Below, one piece after another: positions 8,456 through 18,479 of a stretch of DNA of 64,000 nucleotides. The stretch spans positions 45,537 through 109,536 of the forward strand of contig JAOUHV010000001.1 in assembly GCA_029884425.1 (NCBI GenBank), read 5' to 3'. How positions within the stretch are numbered: position 1 is the stretch's first letter; every line of letters begins with the position of its first letter. Source of the DNA: Gammaproteobacteria bacterium (lineage in GTDB: Bacteria; Pseudomonadota; Gammaproteobacteria; S012-40). Under the pieces are notes generated by a model that worked only from the letters and a program-made list of their open reading frames with translations, made no database searches and had not been told where the DNA came from. Both the position numbers and the translations under genes were made by a program.

Positions 8456-8944
8456 TTAGTGTTTGCCTTTGCCGTACAGGATATTGGAGTAGGTGGCGAC
8501 GTCGGAACTTAGACGGCGGAACAGGTGGTCAAGGCTGACGATGGCATGCTCCAGAATGTTCACTGCGATGTAGGGGTACTCAACACGCAGACGGTTGTAC
8601 ATGGTGCGTGACAGCTTCAGCAGCTGAGTATCATTTTTGAGCGCCATCATGCGCACTGAGCGAGGCTCCAGGTCAAAGAACGACATTTCACCCATCAATT
8701 CGCCTTCGTGAACGCGGCCCACTTCGGTTTCGTTGGTGCCATCGACATGGATCAAGCCGGCCTGCCCTTTGATAACGAAGTACAACGACTCACCGACAGT
8801 GCCAATTTCGGCAATGATCTGGTTTTTGCTGAAGGTGACCACTTCGGTATAGTCCAACAGCAACTGGACTTCTTTGATAGTCAGCGATTCACACAAGTGT
8901 TGCTGATTAAGAAATTGAATCAGATTGATCTTTTCCGAGGTCAT
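8456..8944 (-). CDS. Cyclic-nucleotide-binding domain protein
   Basis: A 162-residue protein that is mostly one cNMP-binding beta-roll (residues ~20–135). The phosphate-binding cassette reads GELMGEMSFFDLEPRSVRMMA, keeping the Gly-Glu and Arg-Ser positions that contact the cyclic phosphate and ribose. No DNA-binding helix-turn-helix follows, so it is not a CRP-type activator by itself. It precedes engB in a two-gene unit. In Pseudomonas the slot between engB and dsbA holds cytochrome c4, so this gene is a lineage-specific occupant. The ligand (cAMP, cGMP or none) cannot be told. Confidence 0.8.
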   Translation of the reverse strand: MTSEKINLIQFLNQQHLCESLTIKEVQLLLDYTEVVTFSKNQIIAEIGTVGESLYFVIKGQAGLIHVDGTNETEVGRVHEGELMGEMSFFDLEPRSVRMMALKNDTQLLKLSRTMYNRLRVEYPYIAVNILEHAIVSLDHLFRRLSSDVATYSNILYGKGKH

Positions 8945-9061
8945 ACTGCCCTCCAGGCAAAATACTGAGTTAAACGATCATATACCGCGGATGTTAACAA
9001 ACTTTATTGTTTTAACCTATGAAATCCGCTAGTCTGGCCGCGGTACTACGGGAGGTAAATC

Positions 9062-9685
9062 ATGAAAAAAATCGCTCTGATCTTTTGTGCTTTGTTTATG
9101 CTGGCCCCTTTGGCCACAGTTTCTGCCGCTGAATTTAAGGAAGGCGTGCAGTACATCAAGCTTGCCGATCCACAACCCACCAGCACCGGCGACAAGGTCG
9201 AGGTGATGGAGTTTTTCTGGTACGGCTGTCCGCACTGTTTTCGTTTTGAGCCATTCGTTGAGCGCTTGGTAAAACAGCTTCCTGCCAATGCCCAGTTTGT
9301 GCGCACCCCGGCAATGTTCCGCGCTACGTGGGAACTGCATGCTCGCGCCTATTACGCGGCAGAAATTTTGGGTGTGCTTGAGAAAGTACACAAGCCCATG
9401 TTCAATGCGCTGCACTTGGAACAACGTACGCTGGAAACGGATGAGCAGATTACCAAACTGTTCGTTGAGCAAGGCGTAGACAAGGAATCATTCACCAAGA
9501 CTTTCCGCTCGTTCGCGGTAGAAACCCGAATTCGCCGCGCCAAGACGCTGGCTGAACGCTACAACCTTGATGGTGTGCCCGCAGTTATTGTTAACGGCAA
9601 GTACATGGTCAATGGCCGTACCGCAGGCGGCAATGCGCAAATGCTGCAAGTGATCGAATATCTGGTGAAGCAAGAATCCAGATAA
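9062..9685 (+). CDS. dsbA: Periplasmic thiol:disulfide oxidoreductase DsbA
   Basis: A 207-residue DsbA. The signal peptide ends near SAAEF (residue 23). The thioredoxin-fold active site is C56-P-H-C59, the classical DsbA dipeptide. The cis-proline loop is DGVPAVIVNG near residue 175. It introduces disulfides into exported proteins, with DsbB recycling it; dsbB is not in this window. A strong GGGAGGTAAATC ribosome-binding region precedes the ATG. A shared hairpin terminator follows. Confidence 0.95.
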   Translation: MKKIALIFCALFMLAPLATVSAAEFKEGVQYIKLADPQPTSTGDKVEVMEFFWYGCPHCFRFEPFVERLVKQLPANAQFVRTPAMFRATWELHARAYYAAEILGVLEKVHKPMFNALHLEQRTLETDEQITKLFVEQGVDKESFTKTFRSFAVETRIRRAKTLAERYNLDGVPAVIVNGKYMVNGRTAGGNAQMLQVIEYLVKQESR

Positions 9686-9704
9686 CGCCGGGTTTCATGG
9701 GCGT

Positions 9705-9733
9705 AAAAAAGGCGGGAATTCCCCGCCTTTTTT
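9705..9733. terminator. Bidirectional terminator between dsbA and lipid A acyltransferase
   Basis: GGCGGG pairs with CCCGCC around an AATTC loop, flanked by A6 on the left and T6 on the right. It can end transcription from both convergent genes. Confidence 0.85.
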
Positions 9734-10676
9734 ATTTGGCGTACAAATCCGGATACGGTGGCGGACGCTTTTTGAAGCGGCGATGTGACCACAAATACTG
9801 TTCCGGAGCGCGGCGGGTGTGTTCTTCGATCAATTGATGATAAATCGCCACGTCCTGTTTTTCGTCGCCGGAAGGAATGCCGACTGCCGGTTGCAACCGC
9901 AGCAGATAGCGACCACTGTCCTGGCGCTGGACAAAAAACGGCACAATGGCGGCACCACTGACCTTGGCCAGCCGTGACAGTGCGGTGTTGCAGGTGGCAT
10001 CGATGCCAAAAAACGGCGCCATGATGTAGTGCTTGTCGTTGTAGCCCTGGTCCGAGGCGTACCACACCACCCTGCCCTGTTTGAGCGAGCGCACCAGTTG
10101 GCGAATGTCGGTTTCGGTGATCATGTTGGCCATGTGGATGTTGCGGTAATGGCTGATGACATGTTCTTTGAAGGCATGTTTGTGCGCCTGGTACATGGCG
10201 TCCAGTCCTTCTGCCAGTTGGTCGTTCATGATGCGATTGCCCAGTTCCAGCGAGGTGAAATGCGCGCTGAGCAGAATTACCCCCCGGCTTTGGTCCGTCC
10301 ACTGGCGGATGTGTTCCATGCCTTCCACATCGACCAGTTTTTGCAGGGCGGACTTGTCTTCCCACCAGGCGATACCGGTTTCCACCAGCGCCATGCCCAG
10401 TGACTGGAAATGTTTTTTAACGATGGCTTGTTGCGCGGAGCTGTCCAGCTCAGGAAAGCAGTGGCGAATATTGACCGAGGTGACATGGCGGCGAGAACCC
10501 GCAGCCGCATAGGCGAGTCGACCAATCATGCGCCCCACGGCCAATCGCGCGGGATGCGGCAACGTGGTGACGAGGCGCAGCGCGCCAATGCCCAGCCAAT
10601 CGGGCCAGTAGCGGGGGTGAGTAAAGGGTTTGGCGAACAGCTTGTGAGACACGCGATAATCAGGCCTGTGATACAC
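9732..10676 (-). CDS. Lipid A biosynthesis acyltransferase (LpxL/HtrB family)
   Basis: A 314-residue late acyltransferase that adds a secondary acyl chain to Kdo-lipid A at the inner membrane. The catalytic H-x4-E motif is in LLSAHFTSLELG. Downstream blocks WYASDQGYNDKHYIMAPFFG and VPFFVQRQDSGRY match the family. The start is uncertain: GTG at 10676 has no ribosome-binding site, and GTG at 10652 is a reasonable alternative. It is divergent from gmhA and waaA, forming a lipopolysaccharide neighbourhood. Whether it is LpxL or LpxM cannot be decided by eye. Confidence 0.88.
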   Translation of the reverse strand: MYHRPDYRVSHKLFAKPFTHPRYWPDWLGIGALRLVTTLPHPARLAVGRMIGRLAYAAAGSRRHVTSVNIRHCFPELDSSAQQAIVKKHFQSLGMALVETGIAWWEDKSALQKLVDVEGMEHIRQWTDQSRGVILLSAHFTSLELGNRIMNDQLAEGLDAMYQAHKHAFKEHVISHYRNIHMANMITETDIRQLVRSLKQGRVVWYASDQGYNDKHYIMAPFFGIDATCNTALSRLAKVSGAAIVPFFVQRQDSGRYLLRLQPAVGIPSGDEKQDVAIYHQLIEEHTRRAPEQYLWSHRRFKKRPPPYPDLYAK

Positions 10677-10714
10677 TATGTCACGTATTGTAACTGTTTG
10701 AGCGAGATAGCTAA

Positions 10715-11284
10715 ATGCTACCTGATTTAGAAAAGGCCCTGCAGCAGCACCAAGCGGTGATGGCAGGCCTGCTGGAACTGCAAGTACCGGTAAACAAAGC
10801 CATTAATGCCATGCGTGAAAGTTTTGCCAACGGCGGAACGGTTTACGCCTGCGGCAACGGTGGTTCGGCCTCGGACGCCCAGCACTTTGCTGCCGAGCTG
10901 ACAGGCCGCTTTGAAAAAACCCGTCGCGGCTATCCGGCAGTGGCGTTGACCACGGACACGTCCGCCCTGACGGCGATTGGCAATGACTTTGGTTTTGACC
11001 GCATTTTTTCCCGGCAGCTGGAATCCTTGGGGCGTAAAGGCGATGTGGTGATTCTGATTTCCACCTCGGGCAATTCATCCAACCTGATGGAAACCTGCCG
11101 CCAAGCCCAAGCACAGGGTATTACCACCATCGGCCTGTTGGGGCGTGACGGCGGCGAACTGGGCAAGGTGGTGGATGTGGCACTGGTGGTTCCCGGTCAG
11201 CGGACTTCGCGCATTCAGGAAGCGCATATCTTCCTGCTGCATCATTTGTGCGAAGCCTTCGAAGCCGACAACCCCTACGTCTAA
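10715..11284 (+). CDS. gmhA: Phosphoheptose isomerase (SIS domain)
   Basis: A 189-residue SIS-fold protein. It carries the GmhA signatures ACGNGGSASDAQHFAAELTG (residues ~45–64), GNDFGFDRIFSRQ, STSGNSSNL and a C-terminal RIQEAHIFLLHHL with catalytic His. GmhA converts sedoheptulose 7-phosphate to D-glycero-D-manno-heptose 7-phosphate for the LPS core. The related DiaA replication factor has a similar fold, but position next to waaA and the motifs favour GmhA. The waaA start follows its stop by four bases. Confidence 0.88.
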   Translation: MLPDLEKALQQHQAVMAGLLELQVPVNKAINAMRESFANGGTVYACGNGGSASDAQHFAAELTGRFEKTRRGYPAVALTTDTSALTAIGNDFGFDRIFSRQLESLGRKGDVVILISTSGNSSNLMETCRQAQAQGITTIGLLGRDGGELGKVVDVALVVPGQRTSRIQEAHIFLLHHLCEAFEADNPYV

Positions 11285-11288
11285 TCTC

Positions 11289-12533
11289 TTGCGCCAACTC
11301 TATTCACTTTTACTCTGGCTGCTGTTGCCCGGGCTGCTGATCTGGTTGTGGTTGCGCCGTGATCAGCGGCCGACCCTGGCGCAGCGGCTGGGGTTTTATT
11401 CGTCAGCCGAACCCGCGTTTTACTGGGTACATGCCGCCTCGGTGGGCGAAGTGCTGGCCGCACGGCCACTGATCGAGGCCATGCTGCAGCGTTTTCCGCA
11501 GCGATCCATTGTGGTGACCACCTTTACCCGTACTGGCGCTGATTTTGTTGCCAGCAGCTTCGGCGCTCGGGTGCAACATGCCTATTTGCCCATTGATCTG
11601 GGGCCGATGATTGGCCAGTTTTTGCGTAAATTTCAGCCCAGATGCGCGATTTTTCTTGAAACCGAGCTGTGGCCAAACATGCTGGCCAGCCTGCAACGAC
11701 GCGGCATCAAAACCATGATTGCCAATGGACGGATTTCACCGGCCACGGCGCGCCGCTATCAGCAGTTTTCAGCGCTGTTTGCGCCCTTGCTGGCCAAGCT
11801 GGATGTGGTTGCGGTGCAAAGCAACGCCGATGCGACGAGCTACCAGTTACTGGGCGTACCGGCATCGCGGTTGGCGGTGCTGGGCAATCTCAAGTATGAC
11901 TTGCAGCTGCCAGCCAACACCGATGAGGTTGCCAAGGATTTGCGTCAGCAGTGGCGCGGCAGGCAGGTGTTGCTGGCGGCCAGCACCCGGGACGGCGAAG
12001 AGGCTGCGTTGCTGGAGTTGTACCCTCGGCTGCGGCAGCGTTTTCCGCAATTGTTGCTGGTGCTGGTGCCACGCCATCCGCAGCGGTTTGAATCGGTGGC
12101 GGCTCTGGTGTTGGACGCGGGCCTGAGTCTGTGTCGGCGCAGCGAGGCTAGCCCCGTGCCTTGTCAGCAGGATGTTTTTCTTGGCGATACGCTGGGAGAA
12201 TTGCCGGGATTTTATGCGGCGGCGGATGTGATTTTCATCGGTGGCAGTCTGGCGCCGCTGGGAGGACATAATCCGTTGGAAGCCGCTGCGGTGGGCAAAG
12301 CCGTGCTGGTGGGCGAGCATACTTTTAACTTTGCCGAAGTGTATGTCCGCTTAGAGCAGCAGGACGCGGTGCGACGGGCAACGGGATTGATTGAACTGGC
12401 GCAATTGTTTGAGCAGCAATTGGCGAATCCGCACCTGGTGAGCCAGATGGGGGAACGCGCACGTCAGGTGATGGTGGAAAATCGCGGCGGGGTGAATCAG
12501 ACCTTGGCGCGAATCGCCCAGCTGACGCCTTAG
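11289..12533 (+). CDS. waaA: 3-deoxy-D-manno-octulosonic acid (Kdo) transferase
   Basis: A 414-residue Kdo transferase from a TTG start at 11289, four bases after the gmhA stop. The family N-terminus (hydrophobic anchor LLLWLLLPGLLIWLWL, then RLGFY) begins exactly there. The longer in-frame reading back to 11145 lies inside gmhA and is unlike the family. Motifs: WVHAASVGEVLAARPL, LETELWPNML, GGSLAPLGGHNPLEAAA. It transfers Kdo from CMP-Kdo to lipid IVA. There is no clear ribosome-binding site, so coupling to gmhA is likely. Its stop overlaps the tolC-like stop by four bases (TTAG). Confidence 0.93.
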   Translation: MRQLYSLLLWLLLPGLLIWLWLRRDQRPTLAQRLGFYSSAEPAFYWVHAASVGEVLAARPLIEAMLQRFPQRSIVVTTFTRTGADFVASSFGARVQHAYLPIDLGPMIGQFLRKFQPRCAIFLETELWPNMLASLQRRGIKTMIANGRISPATARRYQQFSALFAPLLAKLDVVAVQSNADATSYQLLGVPASRLAVLGNLKYDLQLPANTDEVAKDLRQQWRGRQVLLAASTRDGEEAALLELYPRLRQRFPQLLLVLVPRHPQRFESVAALVLDAGLSLCRRSEASPVPCQQDVFLGDTLGELPGFYAAADVIFIGGSLAPLGGHNPLEAAAVGKAVLVGEHTFNFAEVYVRLEQQDAVRRATGLIELAQLFEQQLANPHLVSQMGERARQVMVENRGGVNQTLARIAQLTP

Positions 12534-13861
12534 TTCAAGGTGGAAGAATCCAGCCAGTTGTTGACCATCACCAGATCGTCGACGGTGGCCTGACCCACCA
12601 GCGTGCGTAGCCGCATGGTGTTGATGATGAAGTCGTAGCGGATTTGTTCGTAGCGGCCACGGGTGTCAAAGAAACTTTCGATGGCATCGGTCAGTTCGGC
12701 AATGGGGCGCTGCCCCCGGTCGTAATCGCGAATGGTGGCGTTGAGCGCATTCTGGCTGGAGTTGAGTGCGTGGTTCATGGCGCGCACATTACTCATCCCG
12801 GACAGCACGCTGAGATAGGCGTCACGGGTGGCGATGAGTACTTCGTTTTCGGCTTTTTGATATTCCGCCTTGGCCAGTTCCACATTGCTATTGCCCTGCT
12901 TTACCCGCGACGAAGTGGTACCGCCGGCGAACAGTGGCATTTTGAAATCGACCGCAACGCGCTGATCCAGTGATTGGGTGCCAAAGAAACTGCCATCGGT
13001 ATAGCGGCCGTAGGATGCGCGCAGATCAATCTGCGGTAAGTGCTCGGATCGATAACGACTGACTTGGCGTTGCGCGGCATCGACACGCATTTTCAGCGAT
13101 ACCAGCTTCAGGTTTTGCTGCAGCGCGGTGTTGGTCCAGGCTTCCATGTTGGTTGGGGTGGGCGGACTGAGCGGCGTGTTGGCAATCAAGCGGCGCATGT
13201 CGGTGACTTCTTTGCCGGCCAGTTGGCGCAATACTTCCCGGCGATAAATCAATTGGTTTTCTGCTTGCACTTCCGCGACCACAGCCAGGTCTTTAGCGGC
13301 TTCTACGGTTTGCACGTCACTGGACGGTGCCTTGCCGGAGCGCACTAAGGCCTGTGCTTTTTGCAGGATATCTTCGTACACGCTGCGCTTTTCGCTGGCC
13401 AGTTTGAGGCGATCGGATTGGGCCAGGGTGCTCAGGTAGGCGTCGGTCACCCGGAAAATCAGTTGTTGTTGTTCGTAGCGGTATTCGGCAGTGGCGGCCA
13501 GCGCCTCGGCATCGGCCACGCGGATGTCATGAAACGCCGGGATGTTGAATAGCGGCTGGGTCAGGTTGAGCTCGTACCAGATATCGTCGTACTGATAGGG
13601 GCCCAGTTCGTCGGGTTGAACCAGCGCGCCGCCCTGTAACTGCTGTGTTACTTTGCCATAACGGCCTTGGACGTTAATTTTGGGCAACCACTGCGACACG
13701 GCCTGGGGATAGTTTTGTTTGACGATGTCCAGTTTCGCCTTGGCGGCGGCAATCACCGGGTCGTTTTGCAGTGCCTGATCAAAAACGTCGAGCAAATTGG
13801 CGCTGAAGGCTGGTTTGCAACAGCCTATTGTAATCGCCAACAGCACGAGGCGTAGTTTCAT
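12530..13861 (-). CDS. tolC: TolC-family outer-membrane channel protein
   Basis: A 443-residue outer-membrane efflux/type I secretion channel. The start at 13861 is preceded by AGGAG and gives a clean signal peptide (MKLRLVLLAITIGCCKPAFSA). Two OEP repeats are visible, each a beta segment (LNLTQPLFNIPAF; VDFKMPLFAGGTTSS) followed by long helices rich in Ala, Gln and Glu. It should form the trimeric tunnel that serves inner-membrane exporters. The order pcm–rhodanese–tolC–waaA is conserved in related gammaproteobacteria. Confidence 0.9.
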   Translation of the reverse strand: MKLRLVLLAITIGCCKPAFSANLLDVFDQALQNDPVIAAAKAKLDIVKQNYPQAVSQWLPKINVQGRYGKVTQQLQGGALVQPDELGPYQYDDIWYELNLTQPLFNIPAFHDIRVADAEALAATAEYRYEQQQLIFRVTDAYLSTLAQSDRLKLASEKRSVYEDILQKAQALVRSGKAPSSDVQTVEAAKDLAVVAEVQAENQLIYRREVLRQLAGKEVTDMRRLIANTPLSPPTPTNMEAWTNTALQQNLKLVSLKMRVDAAQRQVSRYRSEHLPQIDLRASYGRYTDGSFFGTQSLDQRVAVDFKMPLFAGGTTSSRVKQGNSNVELAKAEYQKAENEVLIATRDAYLSVLSGMSNVRAMNHALNSSQNALNATIRDYDRGQRPIAELTDAIESFFDTRGRYEQIRYDFIINTMRLRTLVGQATVDDLVMVNNWLDSSTLN

Positions 13862-13868
13862 GCCACTC

Positions 13869-14189
13869 CTAATAAGTCGCCATGTTGAAATCAACATCCC
13901 TGGCCCATGCGTCCACTCCCCCTTCCAGATTGATCAGCCGCAGAAAGCCGTGTTGTTGCAGGTAAAACCCAACCCGTCGACTGCGGACGCCATGGTGGCA
14001 TATAAGCACAATTTCTTGCGCCGGATCAATATGTTGTAGCTGATTGGGTATGCTGCCCATGGGTATTAGCACGGCATTGTCGAGGTGACAGATGTCGAAC
14101 TCCCAGGGTTCGCGTACGTCCAGCAGCAGCGGGGGCGGCTCCGCCTTAGCCAAGTATTCCACTAGCTGTTTCGGAGTAAATGACCGCAT
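13869..14189 (-). CDS. Single-domain rhodanese
   Basis: A 106-residue rhodanese domain without signal peptide. LLLDVREPWEFDICHL is the conserved start of the fold. The active-site loop is CHHGVRSR, with the catalytic Cys near residue 64. Members move sulfane sulfur or act as thiosulfate sulfurtransferases in the cytoplasm. It lies between pcm and tolC, eight bases ahead of tolC, so it is probably co-transcribed with it. Confidence 0.88.
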   Translation of the reverse strand: MRSFTPKQLVEYLAKAEPPPLLLDVREPWEFDICHLDNAVLIPMGSIPNQLQHIDPAQEIVLICHHGVRSRRVGFYLQQHGFLRLINLEGGVDAWARDVDFNMATY

Positions 14190-14212
14190 TCTTTATCCTG
14201 GAAGAGGAAAAT

Positions 14213-14240
14213 ACCTCCCACAATCAGGCTTGTGGGAGGT
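14213..14240. terminator. Perfect 11-bp inverted repeat between pcm and rhodanese genes
   Basis: ACCTCCCACAA (14213–14223) and TTGTGGGAGGT (14230–14240) flank a 6-base loop. In the minus-strand direction it is followed by ATTTTC, so it could be a weak terminator or attenuator after pcm. It could also be a stray REP-like palindrome. Confidence 0.5.
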
Positions 14241-14253
14241 GGATTGGCAATGA

Positions 14254-14922
14254 TTAGAACTGGAACTCGGGTTTTTTACCGGCATTGATCAGGTGTGGCA
14301 GCTGGGTTTCGAACAGGACTTTCTCGTCCCAGTGCGTGCCCCAGGTGCGGGTGATCAGCATGGCCGACTGCGCGCCACCGTTGGGGTTGCCCACGACCAC
14401 GAACAGACGTCCGCCAATGGCCAGTGCATTCTTGTAAACCTCGGGTACGGCAGGCATGGCACCGCTGAGCACGATCGCGTTGTATGGGCCGTGCTTGTTC
14501 CAGCCCTGCGCCGCATCGCCCTGCTCCAGGGTGACGTTGCTGATGTTCTGTGATTTCAGGTTGGCGGCCGCTTGATTCAGCAGGTCCTGATAGTATTCCA
14601 CGCTGTAGACGTGTTTGGCGCTTTTGGCCAGCAGAGCGGTCAGAAAACCACTGCCGGTGCCCACTTCCAGCACCACGTCGTCGGCCTTGGGGGCGAGGGC
14701 CTGGTGGATGTGGCCTTCGATTTTTGGGAACAGCATGGCTTGGCCGTGTGCCAAAGGAATTTCGATGTCGGCGTAGGCCAGCTGGTGATAGGCGGCGGGG
14801 ACAAACGGCTCACGCGGCGTGTCCATTAGCATGTCCAGGGTCGCAGGGGCCAGTACGGTCCAAGTGCGAATCTGTTGTTCGACCATGTTGAAACGAGCTT
14901 GGTCTAAATTCAGATTTGTCAT
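14254..14922 (-). CDS. pcm: Protein-L-isoaspartate O-methyltransferase family protein
   Basis: A 222-residue SAM methyltransferase of the PCMT family. The signature VLEVGTGSGFLTALLAKSAKHVYSVE contains motif I (residues ~80–90). N-terminal MVEQQIRTWTVL and PREPFVP match the family. In this family's tolC-linked members the repair activity on isoaspartyl residues is inferred, not shown. It is the first gene of the minus-strand pcm–rhodanese–tolC run and is divergent from thiC. Confidence 0.85.
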   Translation of the reverse strand: MTNLNLDQARFNMVEQQIRTWTVLAPATLDMLMDTPREPFVPAAYHQLAYADIEIPLAHGQAMLFPKIEGHIHQALAPKADDVVLEVGTGSGFLTALLAKSAKHVYSVEYYQDLLNQAAANLKSQNISNVTLEQGDAAQGWNKHGPYNAIVLSGAMPAVPEVYKNALAIGGRLFVVVGNPNGGAQSAMLITRTWGTHWDEKVLFETQLPHLINAGKKPEFQF

Positions 14923-15029
14923 GAAATTGTCTCGTAATAAACGCGTGAAATCGGAAAAAGCCCACCATTATAACCATCGCAGGCTAAAAGCAAAGTACCC
15001 TGATGGGGCATTTTGTGGTACTTTTGCGT

Positions 15030-17035
<2,006 letters not shown>

Positions 17036-17055
17036 GCCTGACGCTGAATCAGAAA

Positions 17056-17078
17056 AGCCCGCGAAAGCGGGTTTTTTT
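17056..17078 (+). terminator. Terminator after thiC
   Basis: CCCGC and GCGGG close a GAAA tetraloop and run straight into T7. A typical Rho-independent terminator. Confidence 0.9.
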
Positions 17079-17086
17079 GTGTCTGC

Positions 17087-17133
17087 AGCCATGTCTCCGA
17101 ACAGGGTGTTACCTATGTCCCCGGTCTGTACAC
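17087..17133. repeat. Possible degenerate insertion-sequence end
   Basis: Two imperfect copies of ATGTCYCCG (17090 and 17114) are separated by GTGTTACCT. This arrangement resembles the ends of some integrase-type insertion sequences, recalled from memory. No transposase of that kind is present. It lies between thiC and the RAYT gene. Confidence 0.2.
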
Positions 17134-17189
17134 CACGCGCACCACAGCACAGGCCAACAAAATATCACCAAACCAATTTTATCCACGTC

Positions 17190-17723
17190 CTACAATTCGA
17201 GTTCTTTTTCACCCCCACACCAATCCACCGAATAAACCCCATCCCTCACATACCGATGAAAAGTCGAATAAGGCCAGTCGACAACCCTGTCCACCAAGCC
17301 ATGTTTGACGGGATTCCAATGGATGTAATCCATGTGTCGGTTAAAATCATTCTGGTCACGAATATCATGTTCCCAAAACCGACGTTGCCATAAAGTGGAT
17401 TCGCGGCGCTTGTGTTTTGATTGGGTGACTAAGCTCTGGTTATAGGCGATATAGGGAACTTCCTGCGTCACAAGCCGCTTTATCCACGACCAACGTTTTG
17501 AAAAATCGCTGTCGTTGGGAGGTAGCTGCCAGATGCAGTGCAGGTGATCGGGTAAGAGTACCCAGGCGTAAATTTCAAATGGATACTTCTCACGAACGAG
17601 ATTGATGGACTGCCGCAATGCCTGCCGGACTTCATCATGGCATAACAGCGGTTGTTTCAGGTGTGTGTTGACGGTGAAGAAGTAGCATCCGCCATTTCGT
17701 GGAAAGCGAATATATTGAGGCAT
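17190..17723 (-). CDS. REP-associated tyrosine transposase (RAYT, Y1_Tnp)
   Basis: A 177-residue IS200-like single-strand transposase of the domesticated RAYT group. The metal-binding HLH pair is in LPDHLHCIW (near residue 60). The later MDYIHWNPVKHGLV holds the Tyr-containing helix, and WPYSTFHRYV is the usual C-terminal block. I chose ATG 17723 because AAGGA lies six bases upstream; longer readings start at 17756. RAYTs are thought to mobilise or maintain REP palindromes. I see no convincing REP array beside it. Confidence 0.9.
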   Translation of the reverse strand: MPQYIRFPRNGGCYFFTVNTHLKQPLLCHDEVRQALRQSINLVREKYPFEIYAWVLLPDHLHCIWQLPPNDSDFSKRWSWIKRLVTQEVPYIAYNQSLVTQSKHKRRESTLWQRRFWEHDIRDQNDFNRHMDYIHWNPVKHGLVDRVVDWPYSTFHRYVRDGVYSVDWCGGEKELEL

Positions 17724-17824
17724 AAACATTCCTTGTTGGTTCGCGAGACAATCCATTCCCGCTGCGTTCTAAAAAATTACGCCCCTCCGTGCTGGAGTTC
17801 GAGCAGAACAAACGCCCCCACCAA

Positions 17825-18139
17825 TCACATCCCAATATGCGGCTTGATCCGGCCAATTCTGCGTTTGATGTATCGGCTGGAGAAGCGGCGGTAGTGTTTG
17901 CGGTAGGACGCCGCCAGCGTTTTGCGCCACGGCGGGCGCGGTTTTTTGCCGTCGACAAACTGGTCAAGCGAGGGTATGTCGTCGTCCCCGGATTGTTGGT
18001 CGTAGTAGACGGTGAAAGCGTAAAACACCGCGAAGCCAATGCCCGCAATACAAAAACCGTAAAACAGCCAATCGGCAAAAGCACTGAATTCGGGCGGGGT
18101 GGGAAAGAAAATCAGTCGTTCAGAGAAGTACAGAATCAC
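17825..18139 (-). CDS. Small single-pass membrane protein A
   Basis: A 104-residue protein of unknown function. Residues ~22–48 form one membrane segment (WLFYGFCIAGIGFAVFYAF). An acidic stretch (GDDDIPS) follows, and the C-terminal third is strongly basic (YRKHYRRFSSRYIKRRIGR), probably cytosolic. AGGAGG lies nine bases before the start. The segment PPEFSAFADWLFYG resembles PPAWESFGQWVIYG in the next small gene upstream, so the two look like diverged paralogues in one transcription unit. Confidence 0.65.
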   Translation of the reverse strand: MILYFSERLIFFPTPPEFSAFADWLFYGFCIAGIGFAVFYAFTVYYDQQSGDDDIPSLDQFVDGKKPRPPWRKTLAASYRKHYRRFSSRYIKRRIGRIKPHIGM

Positions 18140-18226
18140 GCAAGCCTCCTAACTGAATCAGCCACGAGATGACGCAATTATAGACCGTGGATAACACTCC
18201 GGGTTCCCCAAACGGGGGGTGATGAC

Positions 18227-18394
18227 TTACTTTTCGTCTTTATCGTCGCTTTTGCCAGGGAAAATCATTTTGAATATGAAAATAATCACAACAATCGTCA
18301 TAAACAGCACGATGCCGTAAATCACCCATTGGCCAAAACTCTCCCACGCCGGTGGGGTGGTAAGGGTTAGGTCGTGCGAGTTGTCTTCATTCAT
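18227..18394 (-). CDS. Small single-pass membrane protein B (55 aa)
   Basis: A 55-residue protein: polar N-terminus (MNEDNSHDL), PPAWESFGQW, a membrane segment of about 22 residues (VIYGIVLFMTIVVIIFIF), and a charged end (GKSDDKDEK). AGGA lies seven bases before the ATG. The PP-x4-F-x2-W-x2-YG pattern is shared with protein A at 17825–18139, and both lie in the same orientation. A hairpin of CCCC/GGGG type lies between them near 18205–18218. Unknown function. Confidence 0.6.
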   Translation of the reverse strand: MNEDNSHDLTLTTPPAWESFGQWVIYGIVLFMTIVVIIFIFKMIFPGKSDDKDEK

Positions 18395-18479
18395 GGAAAT
18401 ATCCTGTCAATCAATGGTTAAAAAGCTGAGGCCATTATGCCCGCCAAGGTGGGGCGAGGCCAGCGTTTGGCCATAGACG

